Source: Rhizopus sp. PT2906
Taxonomy: Eukaryota > Mucoromycota > Mucoromycetes > Mucorales > Rhizopodaceae
NCBI GenBank assembly: GCA_025529335.1
Contig: JAMYHX010000131.1
Coordinates: forward strand, 1 to 64,000
DNA: 64,000 bases
Direction: 5' to 3'
The position numbers and the translations under genes were made by a program. Below the pieces are notes generated by a model, which was given only the letters and a program-made list of their open reading frames with translations, was not told the DNA's origin and made no database searches. Below are positions 20,917 through 34,400 of this stretch, piece by piece. Position 1 is the first letter of the stretch, and each line of letters starts with the position of its first letter.

Positions 20917-22412
20917 GCATCATGATTTACTCTACCTTTAACCCATCCCTCAGACAGAAGTGCGGCCGTCATCGAAAGATGTAGAGCGGAAGTGTTTGGA
21001 TTGAAAATTGCCGTTGCTTATGAGAGAAGAGCGCTTTAAGGTTTGTCTTTTGAATCTTGAAGGGCGGCCAAGTGCTTGCCTATGGATGATCATGATTTCC
21101 TTAAAGCTCAGCGGTGCTGCCAAGTCTCTATTCCATAGCCTACAGGGTTCTAAACACTTTTGATTTGTACATCTAGTAAAAGAGGTTTATGAAAAAGCCA
21201 TCTATTTTTCAAAAGTTGAGGTCATATTACTTTACGAGCCCATGGCACTCGACTACTGGTCTTGTTTTCTCTTTTTGTTCCTGTGTTTTTGACGTGCCAG
21301 TTGATTTATAAACATGCGAAATCTACTGCCGAATTTTAATACGATAGCATTTCTATACGCGGTGTTGATCTTGGTGCATACATATGCTGCGACCTATTGT
21401 GAATATTTGAGTTCTGCAGGTGTGTAACTGCTTAACTGGAGATATTCTTCCAGGTATTTCTCAATTAAGTCTCTGAATTCTTTTGATTTAGGCGTTCTTG
21501 CAGGAACCTTCTTTTTCTGCTGTACGAATGCCATAAATACTTGCATGTAAAACTCTTTCCGAGCATGCTTTTGAATGTCAAAAAATTCGCTTTTCTTTAA
21601 TTCATTGATGAAAAAGAACTTTATTAGCGCAAAGGTATGTGACAAGCGTATGCGCGATGAAAACAAGTTTTTTAAGCCTTGGCATATATTCAGGGCTCCA
21701 CCTAACTCCAGACATCGAACCCTTGATGGTTACTATTTTCAAAGGCTTCACTTTTGATTAAGATATAGACATAAATGTATAAGGAAGAGTAAAGTAAGTA
21801 ATCGACAACATTTTCAAAGAGAAACGCAACAGTAATGTTGTCAGATCCAATAAGAATTTGCTTTGATAAATCTAACTTAAGAATGAGCAGGTCCCTTTGT
21901 TTGTAGAAAGTCAAATATTATTTTTCTAATTACTTGATACATCATCAAATCCACGTATCTTATTCATTGCCTACAAACGTAAGACTTCTGTATTAAAGAC
22001 AGAAACCAAGCCATCGATGCGTCCCTTTATCTATATCTTGTGGCACAACAGCTAGCCTTTTAACCTTTTATTTAATGTCTCTGCACTGTCATCCTTGATT
22101 TTGAGACGAGTTGAGGTTTTCTACAATATGTATTGCATGCATCCAATCAGTGTTTTAAGAGAGTAAACCATCCTCATTGTTGTCTAAAATTCCTTTTTTG
22201 TTTGCTGAACATCTGAATTTTAAATTTGATTCGTCCAAAAAAAAAAAAAACTAAGGGGAGAAAGTGCACACGCTTTTGACTAGCGGAGGTATAAATGCAG
22301 TCTGCGCTAAAAGGCGCTTCCTCTCACTTTCAGCTGTCACAATTTTTTTTATAAAGAAAGCTTCCAAGCTATTGTGTTTTTGCTGATCTTTATAATAGAT
22401 TGGATCGTTTAA
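20917..22412. other. 1.5-kb region without a confident gene
   Basis: A minus-strand open frame at 21394-21666 (FDIQKHARKEFYMQVFMAF) is protein-like but unmatched. A possible signal-peptide exon on plus is listed separately. The right end must hold the MDN1 promoter; the 150 bp before its ATG contain an A run at about 22237-22250 and no clear TATA box. Confidence 0.4.
21314..21419 (+). other. Candidate signal-peptide exon of an unidentified secreted protein
   Basis: ATG at 21314 opens a frame that starts MRNLLPNFNTIAFLYAVLIL and continues VHTYAATYCEYLSSA, a plausible signal peptide with a cleavage site after TYA. The frame ends at a GCAG/GTGTGT donor-like site. No downstream exon with matching phase is evident before minus-strand sequence begins, so this may be a truncated gene or chance. 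Confidence 0.25.
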
Positions 22413-25400
22413 ATGGTAGAAGCAACTGAAGACAATATTTTTGATCCACTTTCCTTTGATTTTCTTGCAGCTGTTCAGCAATTATCAGCATATGTTATAG
22501 AACAGGAAGAATCTGCCCTTGATGCAATCATCGATCATGAAGTATTAAAGAACCCAAATTCTATTTCTCGGTCAGATCTACTTGATTTAGTATCAAGAGC
22601 CATGATCAACCCCAGTTGGACTCTCACTGTTGTTCGCTTATTCCGTCCTATTGTCATTGACTTGATCGGACGTTGGACTATGCCTGGATTCACAACGTTG
22701 ATAGAAACAGCCTTATCAAAAACGCATACTACTGTACATACGACCGAACTCATAGCAAAAGCCTTCAGTGTTATACTGCCTATTGCGCCTCAAGTTAAAA
22801 AGTAAGTCACCTACAAGACATCTTACATATCTAACCTATTATATATAATTAGCTTGGCTGTGTTATATTTCACTCATTCAACTTCTTTATTCGAACGATT
22901 AGACCACTATAGCAATGTTGATAATATGGATATTTCTGTAAGTTGAATACAATTACCACGTCTACATATGCTAATGATATGTTATTAGACGTCTTCTCTC
23001 TCAATAGACAATATACATGATTTACTGCTTACAACATATCGCTTGCTTTCTTTTTCAGCAGTTACATTTTCACCCATTTGGAATTGGGGACCAGTAGTTC
23101 AATTACTTAAATACCCTGATACATGTGTTCGTTATATAACAACCCTGTGTCTCTGCAAAGTATACAACCTAAGTGACTCGCAACAAAACAGTCTTTTATC
23201 TTCTATTGTCGGCAAACCCTTGGATGAATCTAATGAGCCTATTTATATGACTATTGAAGGCAGCCGTGTTGACATTAGATTCTTAGAGTAAGTGGTTAAA
23301 ATAGTTGGATCAAACAACAGGTTGATAACATTATTATATTAGTTTGTGGGAACAACAAAGACTTGCAGACAATCAAATAGCATATCTAGCCAATAACTTT
23401 GATGCACAACAACGCCAATTAGAGGACAGTGATTTATGTCCATCGACTTGTAACATCTGTGGTGTCTTACTCACAAAGCGCGTCGAGAAAGAAAGCGATA
23501 GAAGTAGCTATAACCCCGAACTAGTCTTGACAAAGACAACCTCAAAAAATTTACACGCAATCAGTCTTGCATTATCCATTGGAGCACCTACACTCTTGGA
23601 AGGCGTGACTGGAGCAGGAAAAACGTGTCTTGTAGAAGAACTTGCATGGAGAACTGGAAGAGGTGCAGAGCTAGTAAAGATTCATTTAGGAGACCAAACA
23701 GACCCAAAAGTACTATTGGGAACATATGTATCTACCTCCACACCTGGCTCCTTTCGATGGCAAGCTGGTGTTTTAACAACCGCAGTACTTGAAGGCAGAT
23801 GGGTGCTTATTGAGGATATTGATTTGGCACCAGCAGAGGTACTATCCGTACTTTTACCACTTTTGGAAACCGGGCATCTATTTATTCCTTCAAGAGGCGA
23901 GAAAATCAAGGCAAAGGAAGGATTCCAAATGTTTGGTACGAGATCATTTTTACCATCTCGATCCGGAAAGGGGGTCACTTCTAGAGGCGCAAGTATGATG
24001 ACAGGCGCCAATTTGTGGACAAGAGTGCATGTTGAACCTTTATCTCGTGAAGAATTGGAACTAGTGATTCGTCAAAAGTTTACGCATATTAACGATTTTG
24101 CTTCACATGCCATGAACTTGTTTCAAACTGTAGTCGATCTTTATGAAGATACCAGCCTTTCTTTATCTTCTTCTTCTATGGGTCGTTTCCTTTCAACAAG
24201 AGATCTTATGAAATGGTGTCATCGCGTTGATCTTTTATTAGGCGAAAAGCTAAATGATTCATCTGAAGTGGGTATGGATCTTACGCTTCGTCAAGATCTA
24301 TTTAATGAAGCAAATGACTGCTTTTGTGGAATGATACCCGACTATAACATATGGATGACTGTGCTTCAAACCATCGGTAAACCTCTGCAAATATCTCAAG
24401 AGTTGGTGCGTAACTATGTTGATCAGTATAAGCCAGTGCTTGATGTAAATGACACTCATGTTCGTATCGGTCGTGTGAACCTTTCATCTATTGCTGCAAG
24501 TGGAAAGCAAAAGAAAAAGGCTGGTTTAATCAAGAGAGAAAAACAGCGTCCGTTTGCGACAACAGGTCATGCCTTACGTTTAATGGAGAAGATTGCAGTT
24601 TCTATTTACTTGAACGAACCTGTCTTGTTGGTGGGTGAAACAGGTACTGGTAAGACGACAGTTGTTCAACATTTAGCAGACATGATCCATCAAAACTTGA
24701 TCGTCGTCAATCTGTCTCAGCAATCAGATAGTTCGGATCTATTGGGTGGATTTAAACCTGTGGATGGAAAAGTATTAGCTATTCCTTTAAATGACGAGTT
24801 TGAGCGTTTGTTCGAAAAGACATTTTCCGTAAAGAAGAATATCAAGTTTTTGGATATGGTTCGTAAGATGTTTATTCATCAAAAATGGACAAACTTTGTT
24901 GCCCTACTTAAGCAAGCGATCAAAATGTCACAGCAAAAATTCGAAGCCGAACAAAACGTGGAAAACAAAAAGACCTCTTCTCCTCAACTTCGAAACGCAT
25001 GGAAGACATTTGCAAAGCACGTTGAAGAGTTTGAAGTTCAACAAGTGCAGTCTCAAAACAAGTTTGTATTCAGTTTCATGGAAGGCTCGCTTGTGAAGGC
25101 TGTTCGTCAAGGTGATTGGATCCTGTTGGATGAAATCAATTTAGCCACTACCGAAACGCTTGAATGCTTGTCTGGTCTGTTACAAGACGTGAATGGTTCA
25201 TTATTGTTGACAGAAAAGGGTGATGTAGAGCCTATTAAGCGTCATCCCAACTTCCGCTTGTTTGCATGTATGAATCCTGCCACGGATGTTGGTAAACGTG
25301 ATTTGCCTCCTGGCCTTCGTAATAGATTTACCGAGTTCTATGTGCATCCCCCTGACAACCGCTATGACGATCTATTACAAATCGTGAAACAGTATCTATA

Positions 25401-28400
25401 TGGCATTGCCGCTGGTGACGAAAGATGTTATGAAGATGTTGCCGACTTTTACACAAGCGCTAAAAAATTGGCAAATGAGCACAAATTGGTGGATGGAGCG
25501 AACCAGCGACCACACTTTAGTATGAGAACGTTAGCCAGAGCTTTGACCTATGTTGTCCAAATTTCACCAACCTATGGCTTAAGACGTTCACTATATGAAG
25601 GCTTTTGTATGACTTTCTTGACCCAGCTTGATAAAGAAAGTGAGACCATCATGCATGACTTGATCTACAAGACCATATTACGAAACATACAAAATCCTCA
25701 ACAATTAATTACAAGAATACCTCGTCAGCCTGCTGAAAACTATATTCAATTTGGTCATTTCTGGTTGGAACAAGGTCAATTCCCTCCTGAAGATGATCCT
25801 CGTTATATCCTGACAAAGTCCATCGAGACCAAACTCTATAACCTTGCTCGTGTTATCATGTCTAGAAAATTCCCAGTGTTGATTCAAGGTCCTACATCAG
25901 CTGGTAAGACATCGATGGTTGAATATATGGCAAAGAAGACTGGTCATCGATTCGTGCGTATCAATAACCACGAACACACCGACCTTCAAGAATATCTTGG
26001 TACCTATGTCTCTAATAACGAAGGCAAGCTAGTATTCCAAGAAGGTGTTCTGGTCGAAGCTCTTCGCAATGGATATTGGATCGTTCTTGATGAACTTAAC
26101 TTGGCTCCTTCTGACGTATTGGAAGCATTGAATCGTTTGCTTGATGACAACAGAGAGCTTTTGATACCCGAAACTCAAGAGATCGTAAAACCTCATCCTC
26201 ACTTTATGCTATTTGCCACACAAAATCCAGCTGGTCTCTATGGTGGTCGTAAAGCATTATCACGTGCTTTCCGTAACCGTTTCCTTGAACTTCACTTTGA
26301 TGATATACCCGAGGATGAACTTGAAACGATTCTTTCCAATCGTTGCAAAATTGCACCTTCGTACTGTAAAAAGTTGGTCAAGGTCTATAAGGACTTGATG
26401 GCACATCGACAGAGCACACGTATCTTTGAACAAAAGCATGGCTTCATTACTCTCCGTGACCTGTTCCGTTGGGCTGGTCGTGACCCTCAAGGATATCAAG
26501 AACTTGCAGAGAATGGTTACATGTTGCTGGCTGAAAGATGTCGCCGCGACGAAGAAAAGAAGGTTGTGAAACAAGTGCTTGAGCAAGTGATGAAAGTCAA
26601 GCTTGATGAAAATGAAATGTATGACTGTAGCAGACTTGAAGAGTTCCAGACATATGATCGTCTGCTCAAGGAACGTTCCGCAAAGGCGGGTGAAGACAAC
26701 AAGCTTGTATGGACAAAAGCTATGCGTCGCTTATTTAGCCTTGTTGCTCGCTGTCTTCGGTATGATGAACCTGTCTTGCTTGTGGGTGACACGGGTTGTG
26801 GTAAAACCACTGTTTGTCAGATGTTGGCAGAAACCTATGGTCGCGAACTTCATATCGTCAATTGTCACCAAAATACTGAAACAAGTGACTTGCTTGGTGG
26901 ACAACGACCTGTTCGTGGTCAGGATGAAGATGAAGACATGGATAAGCCAAAGCATCTGTTCGAATGGCATGACGGTCCTCTAGTGCAGTCCATGAAGGAT
27001 GGTCACTTGTTCTTGCTCGATGAAATATCTTTGGCTGATGACTCTGTATTGGAAAGATTGAATTCTGTTCTTGAACCCAGTCGTCTTTTAGTTCTTGCCG
27101 AAAAAGGTGGAAAGCAAGTCGAAGAACTCTATGCTGCTCCTGGATTCAAATTTTTAGCTACCATGAATCCCGGTGGTGACTATGGTAAGAAGGAACTTTC
27201 TCCTGCCTTGAGAAATCGTTTTACGGAAATATGGGTTCCATCTGTCACTGACAGAGAGGACTTGATCAGTATTATTGATGAACAGATGAAGCACGCTACA
27301 CTAAAAGGATACAGTGAAAGAATGCTCGACTTTATCTCGTGGTACTCTCAGGCCCTTGGTCAAAGTCGTACTGTCATCTCTCTTCGTGATATTCTCTCAT
27401 GGGTCAAATTTATGAATACTGCAGTCGACTTTGGTCTCAACCCAGAACTTAGCTTTGCTCATGGCGCATGTATTGTCTTGCTTGATGGATTAGGCTCTCA
27501 TGGCTCATCAAGTTCCTTTATGACTGGTTCAACCTTGAAAGAATTCCGTCTTAAATGTCTCCGACATCTCTCTGGAAAGCCTAATGCAACAGAGCAAGAA
27601 GTCCTGGGCGAGTCAAGGGATACGATAGTGATCAGTGACAACAAACTGGCTATCGGTCCTTTTGAAATCCCTCGTGGTAAGCTGTCCAAGGCCAATGTAA
27701 AGTTCACTCTGTCGGCTCCCACCACATCTGACAACGCTATGCGTGTTGTTCGTGCAATGCAGTTACGAAAGCCAATCTTACTCGAAGGTAGTCCTGGTGT
27801 TGGTAAAACGAGTTTAATTTCTGCCTTGGCTGCTGCCTCTGGTCATAATTTAGTGCGAATCAACTTGTCTGAACAAACTGATTTAATGGACCTCTTTGGT
27901 TCTGATCTTCCTGTTGAAGGTGGAAACAGTGGTGAGTTTGCTTGGAGGGATGCTCCCTTTTTGCAAGCAATGAAGGCTGGTGATTGGGTATTACTCGATG
28001 AGTTGAACTTGGCGTCGCAATCCGTGTTGGAAGGTCTCAATTCTTGCTTGGATCATCGTGGAGCTGTGTACATTCCAGAACTTGACAGAGAATTCTTTTG
28101 TGACAAAGAGTTCCGTGTGTTTGGTGCACAGAATCCTCTTCAACAAGGCGGTGGTCGTAAAGGTTTGCCCAAGTCATTTATCAATCGTTTTACGCAAGTT
28201 TATGTTGAACAATTGAGCCCAGAGGATCTCTTGTTTATCTGTTCTCACCTGTTCCCCGAATTTGAGCCTCACATGCTGGCCAAAATGATTGAATTTAACA
28301 ACAGAATGTATGAAGAAACAATGATTCGTTGTACCTTTGGTCGTAAAGGAAGTCCTTGGGAATTTAATTTACGTGATGTCTTCCGTTGGTTAGAGTTAAT

Positions 28401-31400
28401 GAGGCAGAATCACACCTCTGACCCTGCTGAATACTTGGACATCATTTATATGCAACGTATGCGTTCTGCTGACGATCGCATCAAAGTAATTCAACTGTTT
28501 GAAACTACCTTTGGCGTCAAGTATGATCGACCTGAGCATCCATTGTATGAAGTTACAGTCGACAATTTCACTGTTGGCCATTCTCGTTTGGCACGAAAGC
28601 AAGCTGCAAAGATGCCTGATATGTTTGATCGCGACAATCATATCCTTCAGTCTTTCCTACCATCTCTGCAATCTTTGATGAAGTGTGTTGAATCAGGCTG
28701 GATGGCTATCTTAACGGGCCCATCCGCGTCTGGTAAAACTTCGCTTGTTCGATTACTAAGCAAAATGACTGGAAACGTCTTGCAGGAATTTGCCATGAAT
28801 AGCAGCGTTGATACGATGGAGTTACTTGGTGGATTTGAGCAAGTCGATTTGAACCGTCATAGACAAGTGGTTATGGATATGCTTCATGTTTCTGTCAGCA
28901 CTGCTTCAAAGAGTTTGCTTCTATATGCTGCTACTCTTCCCACAGATAACAAAAACTATAACACGGCTCTTCAACTCATCCGTCAGCTTAATGATGCCAT
29001 GTATATCCTAAATAGCAAGCAGCAAATGAAACTTGCTTCATCTGATGCAGAATCTGCAAAATTGGATTATGCACTTGTCTCTAATGTAATATCCTACTTA
29101 AAGTCTGCATCTACAGTGGACCAAGAATTGCACAATTCCATTTCGAGCTTGAATGCTGCTGTTGATAACCTCCAGGAGCTCGAAAAAGATACGGTTGCTG
29201 GTAAATTTGAATGGATTGATGGACTTTTAATCAACGCTCTTGAACATGGTCACTGGCTTTTGATTGACAATGCCAACCTTTGTAACCCTTCCGTATTGGA
29301 TCGTCTAAACCCCTTGTTTGAAAATGACGGTGTCCTGATGGTGAATGAACGTGGTCTTGTCGATGGCACAGTGAAGGTGATCAAGCCTCATCCTAACTTC
29401 CGCATGTTTATGACAGTAGATCCTCAAAATGGCGAATTATCCCGTGCAATGAGAAACAGAGGTATCGAAATTGCTCTTCTTAACTCTAACTGGAACAAGA
29501 ATGATCAGGATGCAACTAAGCTGGTGAATGCTCTTGGTGTTCGTGGTCGCCGTATTCCTGCCCTCTTGAATGAACTTCAAGGCGAGGTGACCCAAAGTCG
29601 CAAACACTTGGCCAAGTCTGAAAATGTCCGAGATTATCTCATGTTTGCTACCTATATGGCCGAACGTCTTCAGCGCGGTCAATCTCTGAAGAATGCTATA
29701 CGAGATTCGTTCTTCCAAGTCTTTGTTGATATCGAAAATGCGCCCAGCGCGCTTGTTGCATTACTTGAAAGTGACATTGCTAGCCAAGAGTTGTTACAAG
29801 AGTTGATTTCCCCCACAAATTCGCCCTTCTTTATCGGTGGAAAATTGTTCCAGAATGACTCTAACCTTGCTACAATTGCATTGCATGGAGCTTACTTTGT
29901 TTATCTACTTCAGACACTGGATACTGACGATGAGGAGTCTCAAAAGAAGATTGACGTTGCCGCTGATTATCTCTTGGAGAACTTGAACCTTCAAAACTAT
30001 GGTCTCTGTTATCGCTGGTTAGGCTACATGTCACAGCATACAATTGCTTCAAAGTCGGCTGCACTGGAAAAAATTGGATACTTAATGAAGAATTTGATCA
30101 AGCATCCATTGTTTACCGAGTTGACCAATGTGCAATTGAAGTCCAGAAGTGTTACTGTCAATCATGAAGAATTGAAGTGTGTTAATGAAGCTTATAAAAT
30201 GTTGATTCGTCTCTTAAAGCAAGACTACATTGACAATACCATGCGTTCTGAAACACAGAGACTCAAGGTTGGAAACTTGACCGCTCTTCAACAATCCTAT
30301 TGTTTCCAGGCCGGGCGCTTGAGTGAAAGCCAGTTGCTGCATCCAGTTGTTCCCAAATTATATCCTTTCTTTGAAGCAATCAATTCTGCAGTGGCATCTT
30401 GGATCAATCAAGCCTCCTATTGTAATTGCACTATGCAAACCTTTGAAGCTATTCATCAAGTGTTGGACATCAGAGACTACACTTGGTCTCTTACACATAT
30501 GGAAGCTTTGAGTTTGGATAAACTGTTGATCAGCATCCGAATCATGAAGGAACTTATCAACACCGAGGAAATGGCTTCCGTTGGATTTAACACAGTTCTC
30601 AATCAAATTGAAGATATCATGTCTGGATTTGATTTTTATACAAGCAGATCCATGATGGCTTTATGGGAACACTTCCATCCCTCTACTTTATCTTCTGAAC
30701 CATTACATATGCTTGAAAGTGATTTACAGAAGATCAGCAATGATTTGAATTGTTATAAATTCAGTCTAGAAGAAGGACTCAAGCCAAAATCACTTGTTCT
30801 GCACGCTAAATCAGAAGCAAAGAGAACTTTGATAGAAGGCATAGCTACACTCTATGCAGTGGACGTGAGCAATGCTGCAACTGTTGAGCAAACTTTGAAG
30901 TCTCTGCGTAATCTCCCCGAATACATCACTCGCGAGTTACAACCTACTGAAGCTAATGATACTATCAGAAGAGATAGTTCATGGGATACTGCCTTGGTAC
31001 CTTTACATGACTATTCCAGCGTTCTTGAGGAAATGGAGATTTTGGCAAAGCTTTACTTTATCTCTTGCGATAGACATGAATCTGTGAATGACAAGCAATT
31101 GCTTGAACAAATGTCGAAATTCAAGGAATATGCCATAAATCATTCTTCACGTCCTCCAACAGACCTGGTGCCTTATCAACGCCTTATTTGGTTCTTGGAT
31201 TGTGGAAAATCAATCAACACGTCTTTAATTCCTGGATTAATTCAAGATGCAGCCTACACTTATCATCAACGCCTGTGGCGCTCAAGCGTCTTCCAAAAAG
31301 ATCTTTTCCAACTTGTGCCTAATGATACTGAGAAGGTAATTTGTTAAATTTCTTTTATTTTTAGTATGACTCTTACATGATTTGCCATAGGATCTTCGAA

Positions 31401-34400
31401 TTACTGAAGGTTCCCTCGCATTATATGAAAGCGTAGAGACATTTATCTGTTTGAATATGCTGGGATCTGTTGATAAAATGCCTGTAGATGCATTCGAAAG
31501 CGCTTTGAAGCAACTCAAGGGTCTGCAACAATTCTTGTCAAATAATACGAGATTAAAGGATAGAAGGTTCCTTGAAGTAGCTACTTTATTCTCAATGACA
31601 CGTCAGGTAAATTAAGTATAGACGATGCTATAAAAAATCAAGTACTAACTTTAATAATCAGTTGCTTAATGCCTCTGCTGGAGTACTTGATGAAGAGGCT
31701 TATGAAGCGCTCTCTTCTGTACTAAACAGAGTAGGTGAATTTTCGCAAAGACTGTTGCAATCAAGCTTGTATTTCGGCAACGATGTGACATCGTATTATG
31801 CTGATGTGGCTGCCATACTTGGTGAAGCATCACAGGTTGCTCAACAATACGAGTTCAATACGCACTATATCAACGCTATTCATGCACTGCGAGCCACTGT
31901 CGAATCCTTAGGAAATGAAGACAAGCGCACGTTTTTCTCTGCGTGTGGTAAAGCTCGTGTTCTTTTAGGCTTAGCCTTCCTGTCTGCGTATATCCCTGAC
32001 TATCCCGTCGATCCTACTTCTGAACCCCGCCTCCGTGTCGACTTGCTACTGCAAAAGAAACAGAAGCAATTGAATAACATCAATGTCAGAGAAAATATTG
32101 AAAAGATATACACAGGCAACGATACAAACTCTGTGATTGACGAAGAGAAGCGTTCATTAGAGAAGGTGAATGATGAACTTGGAAAGAAATCGACCGTCTT
32201 TTCACTCCGCCCTGCTCAATCGCAACTTGATGAAATATTTGTTGACCTTCGCTATTTGCAAAAGAGTATGCTTGAACATAACGTAGAAAACTTGCTGAAT
32301 GAATTGGAAACACACTGCACAGATTCTATTCTACAACGCGAAGCTCTCTTACAAGGAAATGCACTCCAGTTTGTTGACAGAGTATTCGACAAGTTCCCAC
32401 TGTATAGAGACATCCTACAGCCTTTAGTCATTGCTGTTGACGATATTAAGTATGGTCTTCGTATGCTTACAGTCAATGGTCGTAGAGACTCTACTGATGA
32501 ATTCTTATCTGAATTCATTGAACTTTTGATTCGTGAACCTGATGTCACTAGTCATCCTCAAGGCTTGACCTGGAGTATGCTTGCTACTCCTCAAACACTT
32601 TCAAAGATCAAGGCTATCGTGTTTGAACGAGCACCAACAAATAGAAAATGGGCATTCTATCTGCGCTTGCTGATAGTTATCCTTCAGCGTACTGTAGCCT
32701 CTTTTGATACTGCTGGATATCTAAAGGATGAAGATCTTGTCACAGTGAACGCGTTATTCAGTGAAATCATCCAAGTCTGGAAATCAGCAGAAGAATACAA
32801 GAATAAACTCGAAGCTGAAAAAGAAGCCTTGTATAAAACCCGTGCAAAGAAGTATGAGCCTCCCACGGAAGAAGAGCTCGAGGAAGAAGATTTAAAGAAG
32901 ATTTTTGCAGATTTTAATGATGAATTTGCCGATCTCACTATCGAAGATGATACGCCTCCCAAAAAAGCAACAGATCATCTTAAGGTTGAAGAAGTATCTG
33001 TGCTTGATAATGAAGATATTCATCGCATTGGTCATCTTCACAAGCTGATATTTGCAAGCTACAAGGCCGATGCATGTAGTCGCTTGGGCAAGTCTTTTAA
33101 CAGAGAAGCCTTACAGTCCTACACTACTGCCAATCAACTGGCATCTATGGCTAAATCACCATTCACAGACGTTACCGACCGTATCTGTAATGCTGGTCAT
33201 CTTCGTGTTGCAAATTTGGCGATTAGACGTCTTGAGTCCGAAAATTCTTTTGCAACCACAAGTGACGACATTTATGACTTTTACCAAAGCGAAAACGTGC
33301 ATGAAGCTAAAAAGGTAGAGCCTGTGGTGAATCGCTTCAAGGCACGCGTGTTGGAGCTTGCAGAACAATGGCCAGAACATGCCATTCTTGAACAACTGCT
33401 TGTCATTTGTGATCGTATCTTGACTTTCTCTATCCTGTCACCTGTTGCCAAATTTTTGACCGGTATCGAATTGCTGTTACAAAAGTCAGAAGATTGGGAA
33501 GCTTACGCTGCTAAGCATGTCTCTCTCAAGAGCCAACGTGATGAGTTGATTGCTCTGATCGTCAGCTGGCGGCAACTAGAACTTAATTGCTGGCCCAAGC
33601 TTTTAGCTGCTCAGGAGCAATACCATCAAAATGCTGCTTTCAAATGGTGGTTCCATCTATATGACACTATTAACAACACCTCATTTGACACTGAGTCATC
33701 TGAAAGTTGCAAGAAGACGGTACATGAATTGTTAGGCGCTCTAGATCAGTTTATGCAAACATCAAGTATTGCCGAATATCAGCCACGTCTTCAAATGATA
33801 GACACATTCTACCAACAAGCTAAACTTCAAGCACAATTCTCAACATATGAATCTGAACAGTTGAGCTTTGAAAAGACAGCAATCATTCTACGCAATGTCT
33901 ATTTGTACTATTCACAATTCCAACAGCATGTAGACACTATGCTTACACAAATGCGCAAGCCAATTGAAAAAGACTTGAAGGACTTTGTTAAAATTGCTAC
34001 ATGGAAGGATGTCAACATCTACGCTCTACGTCAAAGTGCTGTCAAGACACACAGAAAGCTTCACAAGTGCATCTGCAAGTACCGTGAAGTTTTGAATACA
34101 TCAATGCTTACTGTTATAGCCAATTATAATGGAGAGCATGCAATGTATCAGTACGGCGACGACAAACGGTATGCCAAAGACATCAACCGTGGCTTGATTG
34201 ATCAATTATCGCAACACAAGCTTTGGATTAGTGAGACGCCTATTAAAGTGACCGATACTTCATTCGATTGGTCTGCATCTTTGCCGGTGAAGAAGCATTT
34301 GGCAAATTTACCTGTTACTCTTGATAGATTGCATCTTTACTGTCAAAAGGATGTATTAATTAATGATGCCGAAACCAATGAAGCTCCTCTTGAGGAGTTT